This document shows positions 8,695 through 16,477 of a stretch of DNA of 64,000 nucleotides, one piece after another. The position numbers and the translations under genes were made by a program. Below the pieces are notes generated by a model. It had not been told where the DNA came from. It did no database searches and saw only the letters and a list, made by a program, of their open reading frames with translations. This DNA comes from Bosea sp. 685. GTDB taxonomy: Bacteria; Pseudomonadota; Alphaproteobacteria; Rhizobiales; Beijerinckiaceae. The stretch spans positions 3,472,001-3,536,000 of the forward strand of contig NZ_CP134779.1 of the NCBI RefSeq assembly GCF_031884435.1, read 5' to 3'. The number at the start of each line of letters is the position of its first letter. Positions within the stretch are counted from its first letter, which is position 1.

Positions 8695-8895
8695 ATGAGC
8701 GCCAAGCTGAACATCGCCCTCATCGGCGCCGGTCTCATCGGCCGGCCCCATCTGCAGCGGCTCGACACATCCCCGGACTGCGCCTGTGCCGCAGACGCCG
8801 CCCGCACGCTTGCGGTCGTCAAGGCCATCAGTGAGGCTGCGCGGCGTGGACGTCTCGTCACCATCGACCACCAGGCAAGGGCGCAAGCGGCATGA
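8695..8895 (+). pseudogene. Gfo/Idh/MocA-type oxidoreductase, internally deleted
   Basis: The frame encodes 66 residues. It opens like the NAD-binding start of the family ('LNIALIGAGLIGRPHLQRL', G-x-G-x-x-G) and then jumps to what looks like the family's C-terminal end ('AADAARTLAVVKAISEAARRGRLVTID'). The roughly 270 residues that should lie between are absent, including the EKP motif and the substrate domain. The frame and the ATGA overlap with the next gene are intact, so translation coupling to QuiC may still operate. It is most simply a deletion relic of an enzyme once belonging to this operon. Function as a dehydrogenase is excluded. Confidence 0.7.
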
Positions 8896-10769
8896 ACCCG
8901 ACCTCGATCGCGACCGTCTCTCTCAGCGGCGATCTCGCGGAGAAATTACAGGCCATCGCCGCGGCCGGGTTCGACGCGGTCGAGGTTTTCGAGAACGATT
9001 TCCTGACCTTCGACGGCAGTCCGCGCGACGTCGGCAAGATGATCGCCGATCTCGGCCTGACGATCTCGGCCTTCCAGCCCTTCCGCGATTTCGAGGGCAT
9101 GCCCGAGCCGCTGCGGGCGCGGACCTTCGCGCGGGCCGAGCGCAAATTCGCGATCATGAACGAGCTCGGCGCCGAGCTGATGCTGATCTGCTCGAATGTC
9201 TCGCCGCAATCGCTGGGGGGCATCGACCGGGCGGCGACCGATTTGCGCGAACTCGGCGAGCTCGCGGCGAAATTCGACGTGCGTGTCGGCTTCGAGGCGC
9301 TGGCCTGGGGCCGTCACGTCAACGATTATCGCGACGCCTGGGAGATCGTGCGTCGCGCGGCGCATCCGCGCATCGGGCTGATCCTCGATTCCTTCCACAC
9401 GCTGGCGCGCAAATCGCCGGTGGAGCCGATCGCCTCGATCCCCGGCGACCGCATCTTCCTCGTCCAGCTCGCCGATGCGCCCAAGCTCGACATGGATGTG
9501 CTGAGCTGGAGCCGGCATTTCCGCTGCTTTCCCGGCCAGGGCGACCTTGCCGTCGCCGACTTCGTCAAGGCGGTCGAGGCGACGGGCTATTCCGGGCCGC
9601 TCTCGCACGAGATCTTCAACGACCAGTTCCGAGCGGGCTCGGCCCGCCGGCTCGCGACCGACGGCATGCGCTCGCTGATCGCGCTCGCCGACCAGACGGC
9701 GCCGCATCTACCGCCGCGCGTACATGTCGAAGGCGTCGAGTTCCTCGAATTCGCGCTGGACGAGGATACGGCCGCCGATCTCGCCGCGCTCTTCACGGCG
9801 CTGGGCTTCCGGCAGACCGGCACGCATCGCAGCAAGATGGTGACGCGCTGGAGCCAGGGCGGCATCAACCTCGTGCTCAACACCGAGAAGGACGGCTTTG
9901 CCCAGTCGCATGCGATCATGCATGGGCCCGGCGTCTGCGCGATCTGCCTGCGCGTCGACGATGTCGAACAGACCATGGCCCGGGCGCGGGATTTGAAGAT
10001 CACGGCCTTCGAACAGCCCGTCGGCCCCGGCGAGATGCATATCCCCGCCATTCGCGGCGTCGGCGGCTCATTGATCTATTTCACCCAGGCCACAGGTGAA
10101 CTCGCCCATATCTGGGAGAAGGATTTCGTCGCGACGCCCCATGCCGCAGCGCCTGCGCCTGCCCTCCTGCAAAGCGTAGATCACATCTCGCAGTCGATGG
10201 ACTATGAGGAGATGCTGTCCTGGCTCTTGTTCTACACCTCGCTGTTCCATCTCGAGCGCATCCCGCAAGCCGCGATCGCCGATCCCGCCGGCCTCGTCGA
10301 GAGCCGGCCGATCGTCAGCGCCGACGGCTCATTGCGCTTCGTGCTCAACGGCTCGCAGGCGACGCGGACCCTGTCCTCGCGCTTCGTCTCAGAGCATTTC
10401 GGCTCGGGCGTGCAGCACATCGCCTTCAGCGCGCCCGACATCTTCGCGGCGGTGACGGCGATGCGGGCGGCGGGTCTCTCCTTCCTCGACATCCCCGAGA
10501 ATTATTACGAGGATCTGGAGGCGCGGCACGGGCTCGATCCGGATTTCATCGACGCCTTGCGCGATCACCACATCCTCTATGACCGCGACGGCGAGGCCGA
10601 GTTCCTGCAGGTCTACACCCATGTCTTCGCGCAACGCTTCTTCTTCGAGATCGTCGAGCGGCGCGGCGGCTATGCCGGCTTCGGCGCGGTGAACGCAGCG
10701 GTGCGGCTGGCCTCGCAGGCCAGAGAGGCGCGGCCCGTGACGGTGCCGCGGCCGTTGAGGGAGAGCTGA
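8892..10769 (+). CDS. quiC: 3-Dehydroshikimate dehydratase, sugar-isomerase/HPPD-like fusion (QuiC1 type)
   Basis: A 625-residue two-domain enzyme that converts 3-dehydroshikimate to protocatechuate. Residues 1-~275 form a xylose-isomerase-like TIM barrel. Glu135, Asp166, Gln192 and Glu240 (in 'GFEALAWG', 'LILDSFHT', 'VQLADAPK', 'SHEIFND') match in order and spacing the metal ligands known for the Pseudomonas QuiC1 enzyme. Residues ~285-610 are a 4-hydroxyphenylpyruvate-dioxygenase-like vicinal-oxygen-chelate half with candidate ligands His in 'SVDHISQSM', His in 'VQHIAFSA' and Glu in 'EFLQVYTH'. It overlaps the relic upstream gene by four bases. Together with the NAD-type shikimate dehydrogenase it would feed shikimate carbon into the beta-ketoadipate pathway; no protocatechuate dioxygenase gene is in this window. 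Confidence 0.92.
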   Translation: MNPTSIATVSLSGDLAEKLQAIAAAGFDAVEVFENDFLTFDGSPRDVGKMIADLGLTISAFQPFRDFEGMPEPLRARTFARAERKFAIMNELGAELMLICSNVSPQSLGGIDRAATDLRELGELAAKFDVRVGFEALAWGRHVNDYRDAWEIVRRAAHPRIGLILDSFHTLARKSPVEPIASIPGDRIFLVQLADAPKLDMDVLSWSRHFRCFPGQGDLAVADFVKAVEATGYSGPLSHEIFNDQFRAGSARRLATDGMRSLIALADQTAPHLPPRVHVEGVEFLEFALDEDTAADLAALFTALGFRQTGTHRSKMVTRWSQGGINLVLNTEKDGFAQSHAIMHGPGVCAICLRVDDVEQTMARARDLKITAFEQPVGPGEMHIPAIRGVGGSLIYFTQATGELAHIWEKDFVATPHAAAPAPALLQSVDHISQSMDYEEMLSWLLFYTSLFHLERIPQAAIADPAGLVESRPIVSADGSLRFVLNGSQATRTLSSRFVSEHFGSGVQHIAFSAPDIFAAVTAMRAAGLSFLDIPENYYEDLEARHGLDPDFIDALRDHHILYDRDGEAEFLQVYTHVFAQRFFFEIVERRGGYAGFGAVNAAVRLASQAREARPVTVPRPLRES

Positions 10770-10932
10770 GGGTCATCCAGCACGCGCAGCGGCGCGCAGT
10801 GCCGCTGCGCAGATGCGGGATCGCGTGACGCAGGAGGCGCCTTCTTCTGAAGGGCGCAGAAGGCGCCTTCTTTTGAAGACGGTCCCGTGTCTGCGCCGCG
10901 GCATTTCATGCCGCAGCGCACACGGGATGACA
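10770..10932. repeat. Intergenic palindromic repeat with internal direct repeat
   Basis: Between two convergent genes. Outer arms read 'gtcatcc' (10772) and 'gggatgac' (about 10924-10931). An inner stem is 'cccgtgt.ctgcg..gcggcat / atgccgc.cgcacacggg'. In the middle, 'ggcgccttctt' occurs twice about 30 bases apart, each followed by 'tgaag'. A hairpin here could end transcription of both genes. Confidence 0.55.
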
Positions 10933-10937
10933 GGGCC

Positions 10938-11966
10938 CTACCCCCGCAGCATCTGCATCGGTGTCGGATAATAGCGGAAACCGTCGCCGGCCTTGGCGAG
11001 GTTGCCGAAGCCCGGCCAGGCGAAATGGTAGGACATCACCGGCGTCTTCTCATCGGCCAGGATGGTGAGCAGCTTCACGCGCGATTCCACCGCCTGTTTC
11101 GGGTCGAAATCATAGGCGAATTCGAGCCTGGGCTTCTCGGTCAGCAGGATCGCGTGATGCGTCAGATCGCCGAGGAAGGCGAAGGATTTGCCTGAGGACG
11201 CCACCCTGAAGATGTGGTGCCCCGGTGAGTGCCCGGGTGCCGCGATCGCCTGCACGCCCGGCAGGAATTCCTGGCCGTCCTTGAAGAAGACGATGCGGTC
11301 CTTGACCGGCCTGAGATTGGCGCGGGCATGCTCGCCGAAGGCCTTGAACGGCGTGCCGAGCCGCGCATCGTCGAGCCAGAAATCATAGTCGATCTGGCTG
11401 ATATAGATCTGCGCGTTCGGGAAATGCGGCTTGCCGTCCTGGGAGGAGATGCCGCCGATATGGTCGATATGGGCGTGGCTGATGACAATGGCGTCGATAT
11501 CCTCCGGCTTGATGCCGGCTTCCGCCATGCTCTTCTGCAGGCGGCCCGTGGTCGGGCCAAAGGCCTTGGAGAAGCCCATGCCGGTGTCGAACATGACAAG
11601 CCTGTCGCCGAAATTCACGATCGGGACGTTCTGCTCGAGGACGACATTGTCCTTGGCCAGGAAGTTGTTCTCCAGCATGCCGTAGACGGTTTCCTTGGGC
11701 ACGCCGAGGAAGCTCGCGCCGGGATCGCCGAGCGGCAGCGGCCCGTCGGAGACGACCGTGACCTCGGCCGTGCCCAGCATGAAGCGGTAGAAATAGCCGG
11801 ACTGGGTGTTGGACAATGGCGCCTTGGCCAGGGCCGCGCCTGCGAAAGGCAACGTGGCGCCCGCAGCGAGCGCGGCAGCGCTGCCCAGAAATCCGCGACG
11901 GCTGGCATGTGCAAGGCTGGGATGGGCAAGGCTGGCTTGGAGATGCATGGTCGTATCCTCGGACAT
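10938..11966 (-). CDS. Exported metallo-beta-lactamase-fold hydrolase
   Basis: A 342-residue protein. ATG 11966 follows an AGGAGGAAG site; the open frame extends further but without a better start. The N-terminus carries a Tat signal: 'SRRGFLGSAAALAAGATLPFAGAALA'. The metallo-beta-lactamase zinc motif is 'SHAHIDHIGG' (HxHxDH), with further candidate ligands His in 'APGHSPGHH', Asp in 'AFLGDLTHH' and a late His in 'MSYHFAWPG'. This arrangement is shared by lactonases and related periplasmic hydrolases. Substrate is not predictable. It is divergent from a LysR gene 381 bases away, which may control it. Confidence 0.88.
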   Translation of the reverse strand: MSEDTTMHLQASLAHPSLAHASRRGFLGSAAALAAGATLPFAGAALAKAPLSNTQSGYFYRFMLGTAEVTVVSDGPLPLGDPGASFLGVPKETVYGMLENNFLAKDNVVLEQNVPIVNFGDRLVMFDTGMGFSKAFGPTTGRLQKSMAEAGIKPEDIDAIVISHAHIDHIGGISSQDGKPHFPNAQIYISQIDYDFWLDDARLGTPFKAFGEHARANLRPVKDRIVFFKDGQEFLPGVQAIAAPGHSPGHHIFRVASSGKSFAFLGDLTHHAILLTEKPRLEFAYDFDPKQAVESRVKLLTILADEKTPVMSYHFAWPGFGNLAKAGDGFRYYPTPMQMLRG

Positions 11967-12347
11967 TGCGCTTCCTCCTGAGTGAAACGGTTCCAGCGTT
12001 CTCGCTGGCATTCTTGTCGACGGAGACCGAGCGGCCTGGAGCGGCCTTGTGGCAAAGCCATACCTCTCGAGAACCCTGCCTCGCGCTGGAGGATGCACCT
12101 GCCCCAAGGGCACGACCAATACCCCTTTGCTCTATCCGGCATAAGCGAAAGCTGGGGCTGGAGGCGTTCCCGTGGCGCGCAAACCGATTCAAGCGATCGC
12201 GGCAAGACACTGCAATCGTTCAAATTTTACGAATCGATCCGGGCGACGCATGCCACCGCGTCAGGCCCGCTCTGGCCATCGCCTGCGGACGACGCTACCA
12301 ACGTCAAAGAGGCCTCAGCGGCCGGTCAGGAACCGAGAAACCCAGCG
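11967..12347. other. 381-base gap between divergent genes
   Basis: No gene or strong repeat is seen. Frames crossing it are extensions of the LysR frame or antisense to it. Its position makes it the likely shared control region of the exported hydrolase and the LysR gene. No perfect dyad was found by eye. Confidence 0.4.
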
Positions 12348-13310
12348 ATGGATTTGCGTCAGCTTCGCTATTTCACCGCGATCGTCGAACAGGGCTCGTT
12401 CTCGAAGGCCGCCACCAAGCTACGCGTAGCACAGCCGGCGCTGAGCCAGCATCTGCGCCATATGGAAGACGAGCTCGGCGTCGCGCTGCTGCATCGCGGC
12501 ACGCGCGGCGTGCTGCCGACGGAGGCCGGCGAGCGGCTCCTGCTGCGCGCCCGGGCGATCCTGGCAGAGTTCGCCGAATTGCGCGACAGCGTCCGCGGTG
12601 AGACCGCGGCGCCCGGCGGCGAAGTCCGCATCGGCCTGCCCGGGACCGTCAGCGAGCAGTTCAGCGTGCCCCTGATCCAGGCGGCGCGCGAACGTTATCC
12701 TGCCGTGCGCATCCGCATCGCCGAAGCGATGAGCGGCTTCGTGCTCGACTGGCTGCGCCGAGGCGAGGTCGATCTCGCGGTGATCTATGCGATCTCGGAC
12801 CCCAAGGGCCTCGGCATCCACCATATCCTGACCGAGGAACTCTGCCTGTTCGGCCCGCCCACGCTCGACGCGATCAAGACGCCGCCCGGCGGCACGGTGA
12901 CGCTCGCCGAAGCCGCGGGCGTCGACCTCATCCTGCCCGGGATCGGCCATGGCCTGCGCGACCAGATCGATGAGGCGGCTGCCGGCGTCGGCGCCGCGAT
13001 CCAGCCCGCGATCGAGATCGAATCCTATGCGCAGATCAAGCGGCTGGCCGAGCGCGGCCTGGGCTACGGCATCCTGCCGCGCATGGCGGTCAGCGCGCAG
13101 GAGAGGGCTGGTCTCTTCCAGACCTGGCGCATCGAGCAGCCCTCGCTCTACCGCAAGGTCTATCTCGCCTATTCGACAGAGCGGCCGATGCCGGCGGCGG
13201 CCCGCGCGATCGGCCAATTATCCTGGGAGATCCTGCGCGGGCTCGTCAGCGACGAGAGCTGGACCGCGACGCTGGGCGAGGATGGCGATCCGCCCGCCTT
13301 ATATGGCTGA
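12348..13310 (+). CDS. LysR-family regulator
   Basis: A 320-residue regulator starting 'MDLRQLRYFTAIVEQGSFSKAATKLRVAQPALSQHLRHMEDELGVALLHRGTRG', a classic LysR helix-turn-helix. The effector domain starts near residue 90 ('GEVRIGLPGTVSEQFSVPLI'). A hundred or more in-frame codons lie upstream of this ATG but have no family resemblance. It is divergent from the exported metallo-hydrolase and upstream of an alcohol dehydrogenase on the same strand. Either could be its target. Confidence 0.9.
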   Translation: MDLRQLRYFTAIVEQGSFSKAATKLRVAQPALSQHLRHMEDELGVALLHRGTRGVLPTEAGERLLLRARAILAEFAELRDSVRGETAAPGGEVRIGLPGTVSEQFSVPLIQAARERYPAVRIRIAEAMSGFVLDWLRRGEVDLAVIYAISDPKGLGIHHILTEELCLFGPPTLDAIKTPPGGTVTLAEAAGVDLILPGIGHGLRDQIDEAAAGVGAAIQPAIEIESYAQIKRLAERGLGYGILPRMAVSAQERAGLFQTWRIEQPSLYRKVYLAYSTERPMPAAARAIGQLSWEILRGLVSDESWTATLGEDGDPPALYG

Positions 13311-13375
13311 TCGCGTTTTCGTCTTTGACAGGCAAGCCCGCGAGCCTGAATTTCGTGTCGCTGATCACGAACCTC

Positions 13376-13480
13376 AGCCCTCATCCTGAGGAGCCGCGAA
13401 GCGGCGTCTCGAAGGATGCTCCAGTGCGCTCTGGAACATCCTTCGAGACGCGCCTTAAGGCGCTCCTCAGGATGAGGGCT
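13376..13480. repeat. Perfect long-arm palindromic element, copy 1
   Basis: A 105-base element with 18-base perfect outer arms ('agccctcatcctgaggag' and its complement) and a second inner stem 'gtctcgaaggatg / catccttcgagac'. A related copy lies at 23614-23730. Both sit between genes. Confidence 0.85.
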
Positions 13481-13531
13481 GAACGTGGGAACAGCCAAGA
13501 AACAACGCCCATCGCCCGAGGAAACACACCT

Positions 13532-14656
13532 TTGAAAATCCGTGCCGCCGTCCTGAATGCCAGCCCAGTCGCGGCGCCCTATGCGCTGAGCAAGCCGATG
13601 TCGATCGAGGAGATCGAGCTCGCCCCGCCCGGCCCCGGCGAGGTGCTGGTCAGGGTCCGCGCGGCGGGCTTATGCCATTCCGACCTCTCGGTGATCGACG
13701 GCAATCGCCCGCGCCCCGTCCCCATGGTGCTCGGCCATGAGGCCGCGGGCGAAGTGGTCGAGACCGGCCCGGGCGTGCAGGACCTCAAGCAGGGCGACCG
13801 CGTCATCATGGTCTTCGTGCCCTCCTGCGGGCATTGCTCCCCATGCAGCGAGGGGCGCCCTGCTTTGTGCGAGCCCGGCAACGCCGCCAACGGCATCGGC
13901 GAATTGATCGGCGGCGGGCGAAGGCTCTCCGCGGGGGGTAAGCCGGTGCATCACCATGTCGGTGTCTCCGCCTTTGCCGAATATGCCGTGATCTCGCGCC
14001 ACTCGCTGGTGAAGATCGAGGCCGACATCCCCCATGAGATCGCGGCCCTGTTCGGCTGCGCCGTGCTGACCGGCGTCGGCGCAGCGGTGAACACGGCAAA
14101 GATCCGCGCCGGCGAGACGGTCGCCGTCGTCGGCCTCGGCGGGGTGGGCCTGAGCGCGCTGATGGGAGCTGCCGCCTGCGGCGCCTCGCGCGTCATCGCG
14201 GTCGATCTTGCCGAGGACAAGCTTGCGATCGCGCGCGAACTCGGCGCAACGGACACGTTCAATGCTGGCGACCCCGGCGTGATCGAGGCGATCCGGGCTG
14301 CGACCAAGGGCGGCGTCGATCATGGGCTGGAGATGGCGGGCTCGGTCAAGGCGCTCGACCTCGCCTATCAGATCACCAGGCGCGGCGGCACGACCACGAC
14401 CGCCGGCCTCGCCAACCCGGCGCATATGCTCTCGCTTTCGCCGGTCAGGCTCGTCGGCGAGGAGCGCACGCTGAAGGGATCCTATGTGGGCTCCTGCATC
14501 CCCGTGCGCGACATCCCGCGCTTCATCGAGCTTTACCTGCGCGGCAAGCTGCCGGTCGACAAGCTCTTGACCAGCACCAGCGGGCTCGACGGCATCAATG
14601 AGGGATTCGACGCGCTGAACGAGGGGCGCACGATCCGGCATGTGCTGGTGATGTGA
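13532..14656 (+). CDS. Zinc-dependent alcohol dehydrogenase
   Basis: A 374-residue medium-chain dehydrogenase, probably NAD-dependent. There is no in-frame ATG near the expected start. The TTG at 13532 follows a GAGGAAA site by about eight bases and gives a normal family N-terminus ('LKIRAAVLNASPVAAPYALSKPM'). The catalytic zinc ligands lie in 'GLCHSDLSVIDG' and 'GHEAAGEVVETG'. The structural zinc lobe has four Cys ('CGHCSPCSEGRPALC'). The cofactor motif is 'GLGGVGLSALMGAAACGASRVIAVD', with the Asp typical of NAD binding. It resembles class III/aryl alcohol dehydrogenases; substrate not assigned. Confidence 0.88.
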   Translation: MKIRAAVLNASPVAAPYALSKPMSIEEIELAPPGPGEVLVRVRAAGLCHSDLSVIDGNRPRPVPMVLGHEAAGEVVETGPGVQDLKQGDRVIMVFVPSCGHCSPCSEGRPALCEPGNAANGIGELIGGGRRLSAGGKPVHHHVGVSAFAEYAVISRHSLVKIEADIPHEIAALFGCAVLTGVGAAVNTAKIRAGETVAVVGLGGVGLSALMGAAACGASRVIAVDLAEDKLAIARELGATDTFNAGDPGVIEAIRAATKGGVDHGLEMAGSVKALDLAYQITRRGGTTTTAGLANPAHMLSLSPVRLVGEERTLKGSYVGSCIPVRDIPRFIELYLRGKLPVDKLLTSTSGLDGINEGFDALNEGRTIRHVLVM

Positions 14657-14664
14657 GGCGGATG

Positions 14665-14733
14665 GTCGTCATTCTGGGGCGAGGCGAAGCGCAGACCCGA
14701 GAATCTCTGTCAGGAGATGCTCGGGGCAAGCCC
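14665..14733. repeat. Intergenic hairpin repeat
   Basis: Stem 'attctggg / cccgagaat' followed by 'gagatgctcgggg'. It is a diverged relative of the repeat at 5061-5142. Its right-hand part, 'cccacggctgtccgg', recurs in inverted orientation at about 16237-16252 beyond the insertion sequence. Confidence 0.55.
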
Positions 14734-14843
14734 ACGGCTGTCCGGTTCGCCGTGAGCGCCCGATCGAAAAGCTTCGTTCATTGAAGGCTTTCCAGCGGGC
14801 GGGGACGAATGAGACAGGCGCGGGGAACCCTTCTCCCGTGTGG

Positions 14844-15982
14844 ATTTCTCTGCGAAAGGGCCCTGGCGTTGAGGTTTGATTGCTGATTCACTTCGCTCGG
14901 GTGCGGCGGGGTGATCGGCATGTCGGATCAGATGTCTTTGGCTGAGGCGTTTTTGGACCCACGCCTGGGTGCGAACGCGAAGCTTGCGAAGATCGATGGG
15001 CTGATCGCGTGGGATCGGCTGGCGCCCTTGGCCGGCAAGCTGCGCCAGGCTGAGACGGGCAGGCCGCCTTACGCGCCGCTTGCGATGCTCAAGGCGCTCT
15101 ATCTGCAGGCGCTTTACGATTTGTCGGATCCCGGCCTGGAGGAGGCGCTGCTGGACCGGCTGTCGTTTCGACGTTTCTGCGGGTTTGCGCTCGATGGCGG
15201 CACGCCCGACGAGACGACCTTGTGCCGCTTTCGGCTGGCGGCAGCGCAGGCGGGCGTGCTCGAGGCCTGCTTTGCCGAGATCGGCGCGCAGCTCTCGGCC
15301 AAGGGTCTGATCCTGAAGAAGGGCACATTGCTCGACGCCACAATCGTTCAGGCGACGCATGCTGCCCCGTCACGCGAAGCCGGGCTGGGCAAGGGCCACC
15401 CCCGTGAACCCGGCGCCGACTGGGGCAAGAAGAACGGCAAGGCCCATTTCGGCTACAAGCTGCATGTCGGCGTCGACGAGGGCTCGGGCCTGATCCGCAC
15501 GGCGCTCGTGACCTCGGCGCGGATACAGGACGTCGAGATGGCCCCAGGGCTCGTCAGCGGCGACGAGGCCGCCGTCTATGCCGATCGCGGCTATGAGAGC
15601 AAGGCCCAGCGCGCCGCCCTGAAGGCCTTGGGCATCAAGGACCGGATCATGCATCGCCGGCACAAGCACATCGCTGTCCTGCCGCGCTGGCTGCAGCGCC
15701 GCAACGCCCTGATCGCGCGCCGCCGCGCTCCCGTCGAAGCTGTCTTCAGCGCCATGAAGCGCCTCTATGGCAAAGCCCGGACGCGATGCCACTCGTTCGT
15801 CGCCAACACCGCAGACCTGATTGCCTTCGCAACCGTCTACAATCTCCGGCGCGCCACCATCATCGCAGGCGGCTGAACCAGGTCGACTGCGAGCTCTCCA
15901 AGCCAACCGCTGAAGACCGCCCGTCACAGGCGAACAATCCGCCGTCAAAATATCAGTCCTCAGCCGCGTTTCGCAGAGGAAT
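14844..15982 (+). mobile_element. IS5-family insertion sequence, complete, with 8-bp target duplication
   Basis: A 1,139-base element. The ends are 14-base inverted repeats with one mismatch ('atttctctgcgaaa' at 14844-14857; complement of 'attcctctgcgaaa' at 15969-15982). The directly flanking bases are 'ccgtgtgg' on both sides (14836-14843 and 15983-15990), a target duplication. It carries a single intact transposase gene, so it may be active. Rejoining the flanks restores a perfect hairpin, 'acccttctccc' - loop - 'gggagaagggt', so the element inserted in the loop of a palindromic repeat. Confidence 0.88.
14920..15876 (+). CDS. IS5-family transposase
   Basis: A 318-residue DDE transposase. 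ATG 14920 is chosen; a GTG at 14911 would add three residues. The N-terminal DUF772-type domain ('SLAEAFLDPRLGANAKLAKIDGLIAWDRLAPL ... LKALYLQALYDLSDPGLEEALLDRLSFRRFCGF') is followed by 'PDETTLCRFR'. The catalytic DDE core follows, with 'LLDATIVQATHAA' (first Asp), 'VYADRGYESKAQRAALKALGI' (second Asp) and 'RRAPVEAVFSAMKRLYGKARTR' (Glu). Length and order match intact IS5 proteins. Confidence 0.93.
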   Translation: MSDQMSLAEAFLDPRLGANAKLAKIDGLIAWDRLAPLAGKLRQAETGRPPYAPLAMLKALYLQALYDLSDPGLEEALLDRLSFRRFCGFALDGGTPDETTLCRFRLAAAQAGVLEACFAEIGAQLSAKGLILKKGTLLDATIVQATHAAPSREAGLGKGHPREPGADWGKKNGKAHFGYKLHVGVDEGSGLIRTALVTSARIQDVEMAPGLVSGDEAAVYADRGYESKAQRAALKALGIKDRIMHRRHKHIAVLPRWLQRRNALIARRRAPVEAVFSAMKRLYGKARTRCHSFVANTADLIAFATVYNLRRATIIAGG

Positions 15983-16160
15983 CCGTGTGGGAGAAGGGTA
16001 GGGATGAGGGCAGGCCAGACAACCAGGTCGCGCAAGCCGCTCCGCATCGTCTCCTGCGCTTTCAGGATGAGCCGGCGCTGCGGCGCGGTCGCGCCTCAAT
16101 AATCAGCGGCAGGCCCTCATCCCTGCCCTTCTCCCATCCGGGAGAAGGGTTCCCCGCGCT
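15983..16160. repeat. Inverted palindromic repeats at the right flank of the IS
   Basis: From the target duplication onward, 'gggagaaggg.agggatgaggg' (about 15990-16010) is repeated in inverse as 'ccctcatccctgcccttctccc' halves at about 16109-16137. A second hairpin follows ('cttctccc atcc gggagaag'). The end 'ggttccccgcgc' is the inverse of the sequence just left of the IS (about 14818-14829). Confidence 0.7.
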
Positions 16161-16282
16161 CTTCATCCGGCGCTTCGCGTCACCTTCGCCCGCGAGGGGA
16201 GAGCCGTGCATGATCCGCTCAGAGACCAAAACCTCAACCGGACAGCCGTGGGGCAAGCCCGAGCATGACGCGAGACCCGGCC

Positions 16283-16378
16283 TCAGCCGTGCTTGTGCAC
16301 GATGGTCTCAGTCACCGGAAACTCCTCCAGCACGATGAAGTCCTTCTCGCGGCCATGGCCGTTCTTGCCGGTTCCGTC
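16283..16378 (-). pseudogene. Aldehyde dehydrogenase, C-terminal fragment only
   Basis: Read on the minus strand, this encodes 'GTGKNGHGREKDFIV' and then 'LEEFPVTETIVHKHG' plus a TGA stop. That is nearly the same as the last 31 residues of the full gene at 22156-23589. Upstream of it the resemblance stops within a few bases and the AraC gene begins close by. It is the tail of a lost paralogue or of a duplicated copy, left next to the IS and palindromic repeats. Confidence 0.8.
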
Positions 16379-16477
16379 TCGGCTCGCCCGCTGCGCCCGG
16401 GCATTCGGAGGACGAATCGTGGCAAATATGGTATCTGCGGATAGGCGGGACGCGCGGCTCATTCCAAGGGATCAGGC

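Noticed and set aside
12172..12347. Upstream extension of the LysR frame to 11982
   Set aside because: The extra codons have no similarity to LysR N-termini; the helix-turn-helix starts right after the ATG at 12348.
14827..15999. Longer inverted repeats as IS ends ('acccttctcc...')
   Set aside because: Those outer bases belong to the host hairpin. The 8-base direct repeat places the real element ends at 14844 and 15982.
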